From positions 544 to 9,480 of the forward strand of contig DLQI01000147.1 in assembly GCA_002478745.1 (NCBI GenBank): a stretch of 8,937 bases of DNA, given 5' to 3'. A program made the position numbers and the translations under genes. Origin of the DNA: Rhodobacteraceae bacterium UBA7436. Its GTDB lineage: Bacteria; Pseudomonadota; Alphaproteobacteria; Rhodobacterales; Rhodobacteraceae. Shown here one piece after another: positions 1-6,564 of this stretch (position 1 is its first letter; each line of letters starts with the position of its first letter). A model generated the notes under the pieces. The model searched no databases. It was not told the DNA's origin and saw nothing but the letters and a program-made list of their open reading frames with translations.

Positions 1-413
1 GAAATCACTTTAATACCATTCTTGGACGCCGCACTCTCGGTCACGCCCGGCTTGGATTGGGTGAACAACACAACGGTGCAAGGGGTCGTCTCTGGATCAG
101 GAAACACAAAATCACGATCAGCTGGTGCGCCGCGGGTAATTTGCAGATACACGCCACCTTCAACAACATCGTTCAATGACACCAACTCACGGTGCACCGC
201 CAACAGGTCTTCTTTAGAAATCGGGTTCTTCATACCCAACTCAGTCAAAGAACGTTCCAAACGCACCGCATGGCCATCAAAGTCCACCAGCTTGCCGTCC
301 AGAACAGAGGTCACTTCATAAACGCCATCGGCCATTAGGAACCCACGGTCAAAAATCGACACCTTGGCTTCGTTTTCCGGTAGGTATTCGCCGTTCAAAT
401 ATACAGTCCGCAT
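1..413 (-). CDS. dat: D-amino-acid aminotransferase (class IV PLP), 3' end cut by window edge
   Basis: This is the N-terminal half (137 complete codons) of a fold-type IV PLP aminotransferase of the D-amino-acid transaminase type, which moves the amino group of D-Ala, D-Glu and others to a 2-oxo acid in the cytoplasm. Family signatures seen are MRTVYLNGEYLP at the start, FDRGFLMADGVYEV at about residues 22-35, HAVRLERS, and YLQITRG followed by DFVFP. The PLP-binding lysine, expected near residue 145, lies just beyond the window. I chose the ATG at 413-411 because GGGGA sits 8 nt upstream, inside the last codons of dgcA. Another in-frame ATG at 422-420 overlaps the dgcA stop as ATGA but has no spaced ribosome site. 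The 5-nt gap to dgcA indicates translational coupling. A branched-chain aminotransferase is the main alternative, but the start and YLQITRG block favour the D-specific type. Confidence 0.9.
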   Translation of the reverse strand, partial: MRTVYLNGEYLPENEAKVSIFDRGFLMADGVYEVTSVLDGKLVDFDGHAVRLERSLTELGMKNPISKEDLLAVHRELVSLNDVVEGGVYLQITRGAPADRDFVFPDPETTPCTVVLFTQSKPGVTESAASKNGIKVI

Positions 414-418
414 CTGTC

Positions 419-1384
419 TCATCCCCAAAGTGTTGCTGATGGCGGGTGCACACCAGCGTTGTCAAAAATCAAAGGTTCATCGCGGTCTTCGGCCAACAAG
501 AGCGGGCCGTCAAGGTCAACAACGGACGCACCTTGGGCAACAAGGGTCGCCGGTGCAATCGCAAGTGAGCTGCCAACCATACAACCAACCATAACTTCAT
601 AGCCCTGCGCGATGGCCGCATCGCGCAACGCAAGCGCCTCAGTTAACCCGCCGGTCTTATCCAGCTTAATGTTCACCACATCATATTTGCCCTTCAAATC
701 CGCAAGGCTTGAACGGTCATGGCATGACTCGTCCGCACAAACAGGCACAGGACGCTGCATCCCCAACAGGGCATGATCTTCACCTGCAGGCAACGGTTGC
801 TCTACTAACTCGACGCCCAAGCGCACCAAATGTGGCGCGAGGTCAGCATAAACCTCAGCAGACCATCCCTCATTCGCATCTACAATAATTGTAGACTTAG
901 GGGCCCCCGCACGCACGGCTTCAAGGCGGGGCATGTCATCAGGGGTACCCAACTTAATCTTCAACAACGGGCGAAACGCGTGAAGGGCTGCCTGCGCTTT
1001 CATCGCCTCAGGGGTGTCCAAAGACAACGTATAGGCCGTGATCTCAGGACCCGGGGCCTCAAGGCCCGCCAACTCCCAAACAGGTTTTCCTGCACGTTTG
1101 GCTTCCAAATCCCACAACGCACAATCCACAGCGTTGCGCGCAGCTCCTGCAGGCAAAAGATCATACAAATCGAACCGCGAAAATGCATCCGGCAAACCCG
1201 TGATTTCATCCGTCACAGACTGAAGGCTTTCCCCGTATCGGGCATAGGGCACACATTCGCCCCAGCCAACATGCTGTCCATCATTTAACTTAACGGTCAA
1301 AACTTGCGCTTCGGTACGCGACCCACGCGCAATGGTAAAAACCTGCGCCAACTTAAACACGTCCCGCGTCACATCAATCTGCAT
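419..1384 (-). CDS. dgcA: N-acetyl-D-glutamate racemase DgcA (dipeptide-epimerase-like, enolase superfamily)
   Basis: A 321-aa enolase-superfamily protein of the dipeptide epimerase (YcjG/AEE) subgroup. The active-site set is complete: K142-I-K144, metal ligands D169 (VDANEGW), E195 (VELVEQPL) and D218 (CADES), and the opposing general base K240 (VVNIKLDK). An N-terminal capping domain covers about residues 1-115 and a TIM barrel the rest. On sequence alone it could be an L-Ala-D/L-Glu epimerase of murein recycling. Its place directly after dgcN points instead to DgcA, which in the marine proteobacterial D-glutamate pathway converts N-acetyl-D-Glu to N-acetyl-L-Glu. The start is an ATG with only a weak GGGTGGG upstream. 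A hairpin with a U-rich tract lies 30-54 nt before the start. The stop is 5 nt before the aminotransferase start. Confidence 0.9.
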   Translation of the reverse strand: MQIDVTRDVFKLAQVFTIARGSRTEAQVLTVKLNDGQHVGWGECVPYARYGESLQSVTDEITGLPDAFSRFDLYDLLPAGAARNAVDCALWDLEAKRAGKPVWELAGLEAPGPEITAYTLSLDTPEAMKAQAALHAFRPLLKIKLGTPDDMPRLEAVRAGAPKSTIIVDANEGWSAEVYADLAPHLVRLGVELVEQPLPAGEDHALLGMQRPVPVCADESCHDRSSLADLKGKYDVVNIKLDKTGGLTEALALRDAAIAQGYEVMVGCMVGSSLAIAPATLVAQGASVVDLDGPLLLAEDRDEPLIFDNAGVHPPSATLWG

Positions 1385-1400
1385 GAGCCCACCCGTTCAT

Positions 1401-1438
1401 CTTACAAAATAAACTCCCCCCGGAGGGTCCGGAAGGAG
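1401..1438 (-). terminator. Intrinsic-terminator-like hairpin between dgcN and dgcA
   Basis: Read on the minus strand, positions 1438-1429 (CTCCTTCCGG) pair with 1423-1414 (CCGGGGGGAG) across a 5-nt loop (ACCCT). This makes a 10-bp stem with two G-U pairs, followed at once by TTTATTTT (1413-1406). The two wobble positions become A-C mismatches in a plus-strand transcript, so the element is built for minus-strand RNA. It starts 15 nt after the dgcN stop and ends 29 nt before the dgcA start. It most likely acts as a partial terminator or attenuator inside the operon, or as a 3' stabiliser of the dgcN message. The fold was worked out by hand, with no energy calculation. Confidence 0.65.
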
Positions 1439-1453
1439 CAAAAGTATCTTAGC

Positions 1454-2455
1454 TTAAAGTGCAGCCAAAGCATCAGCCAAACGCTCAGCGCCAAAACGAT
1501 ATGGATCAACCGCTGGTAGACCCATCTCGGCTTCAGCCGCCGCCAAATAAGCAAGCGCCTCATCCTCAGACATATGCTGCGTGTTAACAGCAATGCCAAC
1601 AACCTGACACTCAGGATTGCCAACACGCGCCAAAGGCAACGCAAGGTCCGCAACTTGCTGCATTGTTGGTGGGGTGTAATCCGGCAAACCGCGCATGTGC
1701 TCGCGCGTTGGTTCGTGGCACAGGATCAACGCATCAGGCTGACCACCGTGGATCAACGCCATCGTCACACCAGAATATGACACGTGGAACAAAGACCCTT
1801 GGCCCTCAATGACGTCCCAGTGATCATCATCATTTGGTGGGGTCAAATACTCAACCGAACCCGCCATAAAATCCGCAACAACTGCATCGAGCGGCACACC
1901 GTCGCCAGTGATCAAAATACCCGTCTGACCCGTTGCGCGGAATGTAGACTTCATGCCCTTGGCCTGCATCGCTTTGTCCAATGCCAAAGCGGTGTACATC
2001 TTACCAACAGAACAATCTGTGCCCACAGCCAAGACGCGCTTACCACAGCGCTTCTTGCCGGATGCGATTGGGTAATCAACCGATGCAATACGCACGTCGT
2101 GCAATTCGCGGCCATTCGCTTCAGCGGCTGCAACCAGATCAGCTTCATCAGTCAGAAGGTTGTGCAGGCCAGACGCAAGGTCGTAGCCCATGCTCAATGC
2201 TTCAATCAGTATTTCTTTCCACGCAGCAGAGATAATGCCGCCACGGTTTGCAACGCCAATAACAAGCGTCTTTGCGCCAGCAGCTTGCGCCTCGGCCAAA
2301 GTCATGTCGTTTAAACCAACGTCAGCGCCACAGCCTTCCATACGGAATTGTGCGACAGCGTTGTCAGGGCGCCAGTCTTTAATGCCTTGCGCAACTTTTG
2401 CAGCCAATTGGTCAGGCGCGTCGCCCAAAAACAGAAGATAAGGTGTTTTGATCAT
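1454..2455 (-). CDS. dgcN: D-glutamate N-acetyltransferase DgcN (DUF1611 family)
   Basis: A 333-aa member of the DUF1611/DgcN family, characterised in marine bacteria as the enzyme that N-acetylates D-glutamate in the first step of the DgcN-DgcA pathway. An N-terminal Rossmann-like part (about 1-135) precedes a P-loop domain with VGTDCSVGK at 144-152. A Walker-B-like stretch, DVIEGQGSLFH (214-224), and LILCHEPTREHMRG (243-256) follow. Despite the P-loop it acts on acetyl-CoA in the known pathway, not as a classical GNAT. I chose the ATG at 2455-2453, giving MIKTPYLLFLGDAPDQLAAK. GGGAG lies 8 nt upstream, and the longer TTG start at 2470 would put that ribosome site inside the coding region. 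It is the first gene of the dgc set, and candidate operator repeats lie 34-56 bp upstream. Confidence 0.9.
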   Translation of the reverse strand: MIKTPYLLFLGDAPDQLAAKVAQGIKDWRPDNAVAQFRMEGCGADVGLNDMTLAEAQAAGAKTLVIGVANRGGIISAAWKEILIEALSMGYDLASGLHNLLTDEADLVAAAEANGRELHDVRIASVDYPIASGKKRCGKRVLAVGTDCSVGKMYTALALDKAMQAKGMKSTFRATGQTGILITGDGVPLDAVVADFMAGSVEYLTPPNDDDHWDVIEGQGSLFHVSYSGVTMALIHGGQPDALILCHEPTREHMRGLPDYTPPTMQQVADLALPLARVGNPECQVVGIAVNTQHMSEDEALAYLAAAEAEMGLPAVDPYRFGAERLADALAAL

Positions 2456-2488
2456 TGCAGATGCTCCCAAAAATACATTTCCATAGCA

Positions 2489-2511
2489 ATTTCAGCGAAA
2501 TCTAGCGAAAT
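2489..2511. promoter_or_regulatory. Candidate operator: AGCGAAAT direct repeat with ATTTC-AGC-GAAAT palindrome
   Basis: AGCGAAAT occurs at 2494-2501 and again at 2504-2511, exactly 10 bp (one helical turn) apart. The first copy is part of the perfect inverted repeat ATTTC-AGC-GAAAT (2489-2501). The block is 34-56 bp upstream of the dgcN start, where a regulator of dgcN would be expected to act. No regulator gene of this cluster is in the window, so the binding protein is unknown. The repeats are direct observation; the operator role is inference. Confidence 0.4.
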
Positions 2512-2561
2512 TCCATTTCTTTCAGCCCTTCATTCGCACTCAATGTCGAATAATCGAGCGT

Positions 2562-2582
2562 CTTTTGGCAAAATACCAAAGA
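2562..2582. repeat. Imperfect inverted repeat in the dgcN-mcl1 divergent region
   Basis: CTTTTGG at 2562-2568 faces CCAAAGA-like sequence at 2576-2582, with about 7 A/T-rich bases between. The arms match as TCTTTGG/CCAAAGA if one T is bulged. It lies near the middle of the 283-bp divergent region and could be a binding site shared by both promoters or chance in AT-rich DNA. Confidence 0.25.
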
Positions 2583-2639
2583 TTCCACTGTCAAATCTAA
2601 TCCAGGGCGACTCATTCCACCTCTCGCCCGACTTTGAGC

Positions 2640-2670
2640 AGGTGAAAATTCCACCTTGCGATCCGCAAGG
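2640..2670. promoter_or_regulatory. Two overlapping inverted repeats upstream of mcl1
   Basis: AGGTG (2640-2644) and CACCT (2652-2656) form a perfect 5-bp inverted repeat around 7 nt. CCTTGCG (2654-2660) and CGCAAGG (2664-2670) form a perfect 7-bp inverted repeat around ATC. The two share the bases CCT at 2654-2656, so as RNA or cruciform they exclude each other. They end 68 bp before the mcl1 ATG and are followed by the AT-rich TAATTTAATAAC. I read them as likely operator sites over or beside the mcl1 promoter. A 5' leader structure is possible if transcription starts further upstream. Confidence 0.4.
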
Positions 2671-2738
2671 TAATTTAATAACTAACATTCATCCATATTC
2701 GTAACATTGTTGCAAATCCTCTCCGAAAGGTGCCCGTC

Positions 2739-3695
2739 ATGAGCTTCCGCATACAACCCACAGCTCCCGCACGCCCGAACCGTTGCCAGTTGTTTGGCCC
2801 TGGCTCAAACACCAAACTGTTCGCGAAAATGGCAGCCTCTGCTGCGGATGTGATTAATCTTGACCTCGAGGACTCAGTTGCCCCCTCAGACAAAGACTTC
2901 GCCCGTCAGAATGTCATTGAGGCGATAAACACACTCGATTGGGGCACCAAAACACTGTCCGTACGCCTCAATAGCCTCGACACTCCCTATTGGTATCGCG
3001 ATGTGGTTGACCTGCTGGAACAAGCCGGCGACCGCCTTGATCAAATCATGATCCCCAAGGTCGGATGCGCTGCAGATGTGTATGCAGTCGATGCATTGGT
3101 CACAGCTATTGAGGCCGCAAAGGGGCGCACCAAACGCATTGCCTTTGAAGTGATCATCGAATCCGCCGCGGGCCTGACCCACGTCGAAGAAATCGCAGCC
3201 TCTTCACCACGCCTGCAAGCGATGAGCCTTGGAGCAGCAGATTTTGCCGCCTCCATGGGCATGCAAACAACGGGCATCGGAGGCACCCAAGACAACTATT
3301 ACATGCTGCAAGGCGAACAAAAACATTGGTCGGACCCGTGGCACTGGGCCCAAGCGGCCATTGTTGCTGCCTGTCGCACCCACGGCATCCTTCCCGTAGA
3401 CGGGCCTTTTGGCGACTTCTCTGATGACGAAGGGTTCCGCGCCCAAGCACGTCGTTCCGCGACACTAGGCATGGTTGGAAAATGGGCGATCCACCCAAAA
3501 CAAATCGGCCTTGCGAACGAAGTCTTCACCCCGTCCGCCGAAGCCGTTGCAGAGGCACGCGAAATTTTGGCCGCGATGCAAACAGCAACTGAAAACGGCG
3601 AAGGTGCCACTGTCTACAAGGGCCGTCTTGTGGACATTGCGTCCATTAAGCAGGCTGAAGTGATCGTGCGCCAATCGAAAATGATCAACGGCTAA
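2739..3695 (+). CDS. mcl1: L-malyl-CoA / beta-methylmalyl-CoA lyase
   Basis: A 318-aa HpcH/HpaI-CitE family lyase that reversibly splits L-malyl-CoA into acetyl-CoA and glyoxylate, and beta-methylmalyl-CoA into propionyl-CoA and glyoxylate. It serves the ethylmalonyl-CoA pathway and related C2/C3 assimilation in the cytoplasm. The N-terminus MSFRIQP...PNRCQLFGPGSN is the Rhodobacterales Mcl1 signature. Expected active-site residues are present at the R. sphaeroides numbering: R76 (substrate and CoA), E141 (FEVIIESAAG) and D168 (LGAADFAASMG) as Mg ligands. The conserved KWAIHPKQ block (248-255) and D299 in GRLVDIAS complete the set. I chose ATG 2739 because AAAGG ends 8 nt upstream; a GTG at 2730 would add three residues and overlap that site. 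It is divergent from dgcN. No other ethylmalonyl-CoA pathway gene is adjacent. Confidence 0.96.
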   Translation: MSFRIQPTAPARPNRCQLFGPGSNTKLFAKMAASAADVINLDLEDSVAPSDKDFARQNVIEAINTLDWGTKTLSVRLNSLDTPYWYRDVVDLLEQAGDRLDQIMIPKVGCAADVYAVDALVTAIEAAKGRTKRIAFEVIIESAAGLTHVEEIAASSPRLQAMSLGAADFAASMGMQTTGIGGTQDNYYMLQGEQKHWSDPWHWAQAAIVAACRTHGILPVDGPFGDFSDDEGFRAQARRSATLGMVGKWAIHPKQIGLANEVFTPSAEAVAEAREILAAMQTATENGEGATVYKGRLVDIASIKQAEVIVRQSKMING

Positions 3696-3764
3696 CGCCG
3701 ACGTGATTGTTCAAAACAGATAACATCTGACAGACTGGGGGCTTCACATATTGTTGAGGCCCTC

Positions 3765-4238
3765 ATGCGTTTTCTTATTCCCCTGCTCGCCACTGTCCTC
3801 GTCAGCTTCGCTGCCCACGCGGGCGAAAACCTAGCGCCGCGCGAAGGATGGGCTGTCATCAACACCGACAAGGATTTTCAAACGCTGGTCAAAGACACCC
3901 GCACCGCCGTCAAAGCGCAGGGTTTGATCGTTGTAACCCAAGCAGGCCCAACCGCAGCCGCGAAAAAACGCGGAATCACCATCCCGGGCAACCGCGTGAT
4001 TGGCGTGTTCAACAATGACTTCGCGGTCAGAGTTCTTGAAACCTCCACTGCCGCAATGATCGAAGCCCCCATTCGCCTCTACGTCACAGAAAACTCGGAC
4101 GGCACGGCAACCCTCTCTTACAAAACCCCTACAAAAGTCTTTGCCCCTTATATCTCTAAGGGCGGCGCACCTCTTGCTTCAATCGCTGCTGAACTCGATC
4201 AAATTTTTCAACACATCTCAAAAGCTGCAGGCTCCTAA
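3765..4238 (+). CDS. Exported DUF302-domain protein
   Basis: A 157-aa protein with a clear Sec signal peptide: MRF, a hydrophobic core at about 4-16, and AHA|GE as the likely signal peptidase I site after residue 19. The mature part matches the DUF302 pattern: a region where the domain turns K/R-rich (KAQGLIVV...AAAKKRGITIPGNRVIGVFNN, about 50-84), then APIRLYVTEN and ATLSYKTPTKVFAPY (116-129). DUF302 proteins are small alpha/beta proteins of unknown biochemical role, here presumably periplasmic. A GAGG site 5 nt before the ATG supports the start. It follows mcl1 by 69 bp, a gap that holds the small inverted repeat CAGAT-AAC-ATCTG at 3717-3729. It precedes the exporter gene by 49 bp. Nothing ties it functionally to either neighbour. 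Confidence 0.82.
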   Translation: MRFLIPLLATVLVSFAAHAGENLAPREGWAVINTDKDFQTLVKDTRTAVKAQGLIVVTQAGPTAAAKKRGITIPGNRVIGVFNNDFAVRVLETSTAAMIEAPIRLYVTENSDGTATLSYKTPTKVFAPYISKGGAPLASIAAELDQIFQHISKAAGS

Positions 4239-4287
4239 AACACAAAGCTGCTTGTAGGCCCGCGAAATTCAGGCGATCCATTTGCCT

Positions 4288-4881
4288 ATGACAATCGAAC
4301 TCCTCACCGCACTCGCCAGCTTTTGCTTGGTCAGCTCCATCACACCGGGGCCAAATAACCTGATGCTGATGGCCTCGGGTGCCAACTTTGGGTTCTTGCG
4401 AACCACACCGCATATGTTCGGAGTAGGCATTGGGTTCATGCTGATGGTGTTCCTTGTGGGCATCGGGTTGGCACAATTGTTCGACACTTATCCAATCGCA
4501 CACACCATCCTAAAGGCTGTCAGCGTAGGTTACCTTTTATACCTCGCATGGAAAATCGCCAACGCAGCACCGATCAATGCAACCGACAGTCATGGCACTC
4601 CAATGACGTTCCTACAGGCGGCAGCCTTTCAATGGGTGAACCCAAAGGCATGGACTATGGCTGTCACAGCCGTCACCGTTTATGCGCCCGACACCAAGTT
4701 AGCATCCATCCTGATCGTCTCTGCCATGTTTGGATTGGTCAATTTACCTTCCATCAGCCTATGGGTGGTGTTGGGCCAACAAATGGCGCGTATTTTGACA
4801 AACCCCACGCGTTTGCGCCTATTCAACTGGGCGATGGCAGCGCTATTGGTCAGTTCACTTTATCCCGTCCTATGGCCCTGA
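4288..4881 (+). CDS. LysE/RhtB-family amino-acid exporter
   Basis: A 197-aa inner-membrane protein of the LysE/RhtB translocator family, which exports amino acids or similar small metabolites using the proton gradient. Family marks are SITPGPNNLMLMASG near the start (about 17-31) and FQWVNPKAWTMAV (114-126). About six hydrophobic segments can be drawn near residues 3-20, 42-64, 70-90, 112-132, 140-162 and 178-195. I give the ATG at 4288 because the protein then begins like relatives (MTIELLTALASF). A TTG at 4282 adds two residues and has an AGG 8 nt upstream, so it could be the true start. The substrate cannot be told from sequence. Export of amino acids would fit a strain handling D-/L-amino acids, but the dgc genes are divergent and not adjacent. 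Confidence 0.9.
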   Translation: MTIELLTALASFCLVSSITPGPNNLMLMASGANFGFLRTTPHMFGVGIGFMLMVFLVGIGLAQLFDTYPIAHTILKAVSVGYLLYLAWKIANAAPINATDSHGTPMTFLQAAAFQWVNPKAWTMAVTAVTVYAPDTKLASILIVSAMFGLVNLPSISLWVVLGQQMARILTNPTRLRLFNWAMAALLVSSLYPVLWP

Positions 4882-4973
4882 ACGCGCAATGTTATTGACG
4901 TAGCGTTGCAAACATTCCAAGTACCCGCCATATATCAAGTAACACATCATAGAATTAAGACTGCGGAGCAGGC

Positions 4974-5942
4974 ATGACACAATACATGGAATTCGAAAAA
5001 CCTTTGGCTGAACTTGAGGGTAAGGCTGAAGAATTACGCGCAATGGCGCGTGAGAGCGAAGACCAGGATATGGACATCAGCGAAGAGGCTGCGGCCTTAG
5101 ATGCAAAAGCTGCTGTTATGTTGAAAGACTTGTACAAAAGCCTGACACCATGGCGCAAATGCCAAGTGGCGCGCCACCCAGAGCGCCCACATTGCCAAGA
5201 TTACGTCAAAGCAATGTTCACAGATTTCACGCCACTTGCGGGTGATCGCAACTTTGCGGACGACCACGCAGTCATCGGCGGCCTTGCCCGCTTCAACGAT
5301 CAACCAGTGATGGTGATCGGTCACGAAAAAGGTAACGACACCAAATCACGGATCGAACGCAATTTTGGCATGGCCCGTCCTGAAGGGTACCGCAAAGCGG
5401 CGCGACTGCTGGACCTTGCGGATCGTTTCAAATTGCCTGTCATCACACTGGTCGACACGGCTGGTGCCTATCCGGGCAAAGGCGCAGAAGAACGTGGCCA
5501 ATCCGAAGCCATCGCCCGCGCAACAGAAAAATGCCTACAGATCGGCGTCCCTTTGATCAGCGTGATCATCGGTGAAGGCGGGTCCGGCGGAGCGGTCGCA
5601 TTTGCAACAGCCAACCGCGTTGCGATGCTCGAACACTCGATCTACTCCGTCATCAGCCCAGAAGGCTGTGCCTCAATTTTGTGGAAAGACGCCGAGAAAA
5701 TGCGCGAAGCTGCAGAAGCCCTGCGTCTAACGGCCCAGGACCTCAAACAATTGGGCGTGACAGATCGCATCATTCCAGAACCATTGGGCGGCGCGCATCG
5801 CAATTGGTCCGCCACGATCGAAGCGGTGAGTGCTGAAATCTCAAGCATGCTTAAAGAACTAAGCGGTAAAGACGCCAAAGCGTTGATAACAGATCGCCGT
5901 CAAAAGTTCCTTGATCTGGGTTCAAAAGGGCTGGCTGCTTAA
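4974..5942 (+). CDS. accA: Acetyl-CoA carboxylase carboxyltransferase, alpha subunit
   Basis: A full-length 322-aa AccA. With AccD it forms the carboxyltransferase part of acetyl-CoA carboxylase, moving the carboxyl group from carboxybiotin on AccB to acetyl-CoA to make malonyl-CoA for fatty acid synthesis. Characteristic blocks are YMEFEKPLAELE (4-15), the RHPERPHCQDY stretch (67-77), LAGDRNFADDHAVIGG (88-103), IGHEKGNDT (115-123) and VDTAGAYPGKGAEERGQSEA (160-179). The oxyanion-hole loop GEGGSGGA (200-207) and ISPEGCASILWKDA (227-240) are also intact. GGAG ends 5 nt before the ATG. As in most Proteobacteria it is not next to accD or accBC. It is 92 bp after the exporter, probably with its own promoter, and ends 12 bp from the convergent GNAT gene. 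No terminator hairpin is visible in that gap. Confidence 0.98.
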   Translation: MTQYMEFEKPLAELEGKAEELRAMARESEDQDMDISEEAAALDAKAAVMLKDLYKSLTPWRKCQVARHPERPHCQDYVKAMFTDFTPLAGDRNFADDHAVIGGLARFNDQPVMVIGHEKGNDTKSRIERNFGMARPEGYRKAARLLDLADRFKLPVITLVDTAGAYPGKGAEERGQSEAIARATEKCLQIGVPLISVIIGEGGSGGAVAFATANRVAMLEHSIYSVISPEGCASILWKDAEKMREAAEALRLTAQDLKQLGVTDRIIPEPLGGAHRNWSATIEAVSAEISSMLKELSGKDAKALITDRRQKFLDLGSKGLAA

Positions 5943-5954
5943 GCCACCTTACTC

Positions 5955-6437
5955 TTATCCATCAATGCCAATCCGAAAACGAGGCGCATTGGGCAACCGT
6001 TCAAAACCCGATGCCAGATACACTTCTGCAGCGGCAGTGTTGTCGGGATGGGTGCCCACTGTCATGTATTTGCACGACAACTGCTTGGACAACTCAAGCG
6101 ATGCATTGATCAAGGCACGGCCAACACCAGCACCGCGATGCTCTTTCAGCACGAACAAATGATGCATATCCATGCCACGCGCCCCAAATTGCAACTGGCC
6201 AATCGGCATCAGAGAGGCGTAGGCCACGACCTGTTCACCGATGGTCGCAACCAACAAGTGATGCCAATCATGCGCTTCTACTTCTAATTGCCCTAATGTA
6301 ACGGTGCTGTCATCGCCATGATGTTTGGCAAGGCCGTGGATCATCTCCAAAACAAATGGCAAATCCGATTTAAGGGCAACTCGGGTCAATACTTCAGTAG
6401 ATGCTACTCTGCATGCTCCAGTACGGGTACAAGACAA
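5955..6437 (-). CDS. GNAT-family N-acetyltransferase
   Basis: A GNAT-fold acetyltransferase of up to 160 aa using acetyl-CoA; the acceptor is unknown. The acetyl-CoA pyrophosphate-binding motif A is clear: LFVLKEHRGAGVGRALI at about 94-110, with R-G-A-G-V-G-R at 101-107. Motif B follows as VGTHPDNTAAAEVYLASGFER. The start is uncertain because no in-frame ATG is available upstream of the domain. TTG at 6437 has a weak GGA 6 nt upstream. TTG at 6389 would give a 144-aa protein beginning right at the first domain strand (TRVALKSDLP), which suits the family better but lacks a well-spaced ribosome site. It converges on accA and has no co-directional partner upstream within 127 bp, so it is probably transcribed alone. 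Confidence 0.85.
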   Translation of the reverse strand: MSCTRTGACRVASTEVLTRVALKSDLPFVLEMIHGLAKHHGDDSTVTLGQLEVEAHDWHHLLVATIGEQVVAYASLMPIGQLQFGARGMDMHHLFVLKEHRGAGVGRALINASLELSKQLSCKYMTVGTHPDNTAAAEVYLASGFERLPNAPRFRIGIDG

Positions 6438-6469
6438 TCCGATTCCGTTGATTTCTCAGCCATCGATTG

Positions 6470-6497
6470 ATATTATTAGTCACATTTCTAGTGTAAC
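6470..6497 (-). promoter_or_regulatory. Possible sigma-70 promoter for the GNAT gene
   Basis: On the minus strand GTTACA (6497-6492) and TAATAT (6475-6470) are separated by 16 bp, 33 bp upstream of the TTG at 6437. The -10 is a fair match and the -35 is moderate. Within the 127-bp gap 6438-6564 I see nothing else that stands out and no convincing terminator for the DUF4329 gene. Confidence 0.3.
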
Positions 6498-6564
6498 GCA
6501 CAAGTGAAACAACTCCAAGATAGCCAAAAAGTATCTAAAGAGAGCGCCGTTTTGAGACCAGCGT

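Noticed and set aside
830..1288. A 152-aa plus-strand frame inside dgcA
   Set aside because: It is antisense to an intact enolase-superfamily gene; Arg-rich shadow with no motif.
1784..2314. A 176-aa open frame on the plus strand inside dgcN
   Set aside because: It is antisense to a well-supported DgcN, has no recognisable domain or ribosome site, and its His/Arg/Asn-rich content is typical of a shadow frame.
2456..2470. A longer dgcN starting at TTG 2470
   Set aside because: The extra codons contain the GGGAG ribosome site that serves the ATG at 2455, and the family N-terminus begins at that ATG.
2730..2738. GTG start for mcl1
   Set aside because: It overlaps the AAAGG site used by ATG 2739, and relatives start with MSFR.
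4888..4936. accA promoter boxes (TTGACG at 4895, TTGCAA at 4906, CATATA at 4929)
   Set aside because: No pair combines good boxes with proper spacing, so I do not call a promoter although one is likely in this gap.
5943..5954. Bidirectional terminator between accA and the GNAT gene
   Set aside because: The 12-bp gap has no inverted repeat or T tract.
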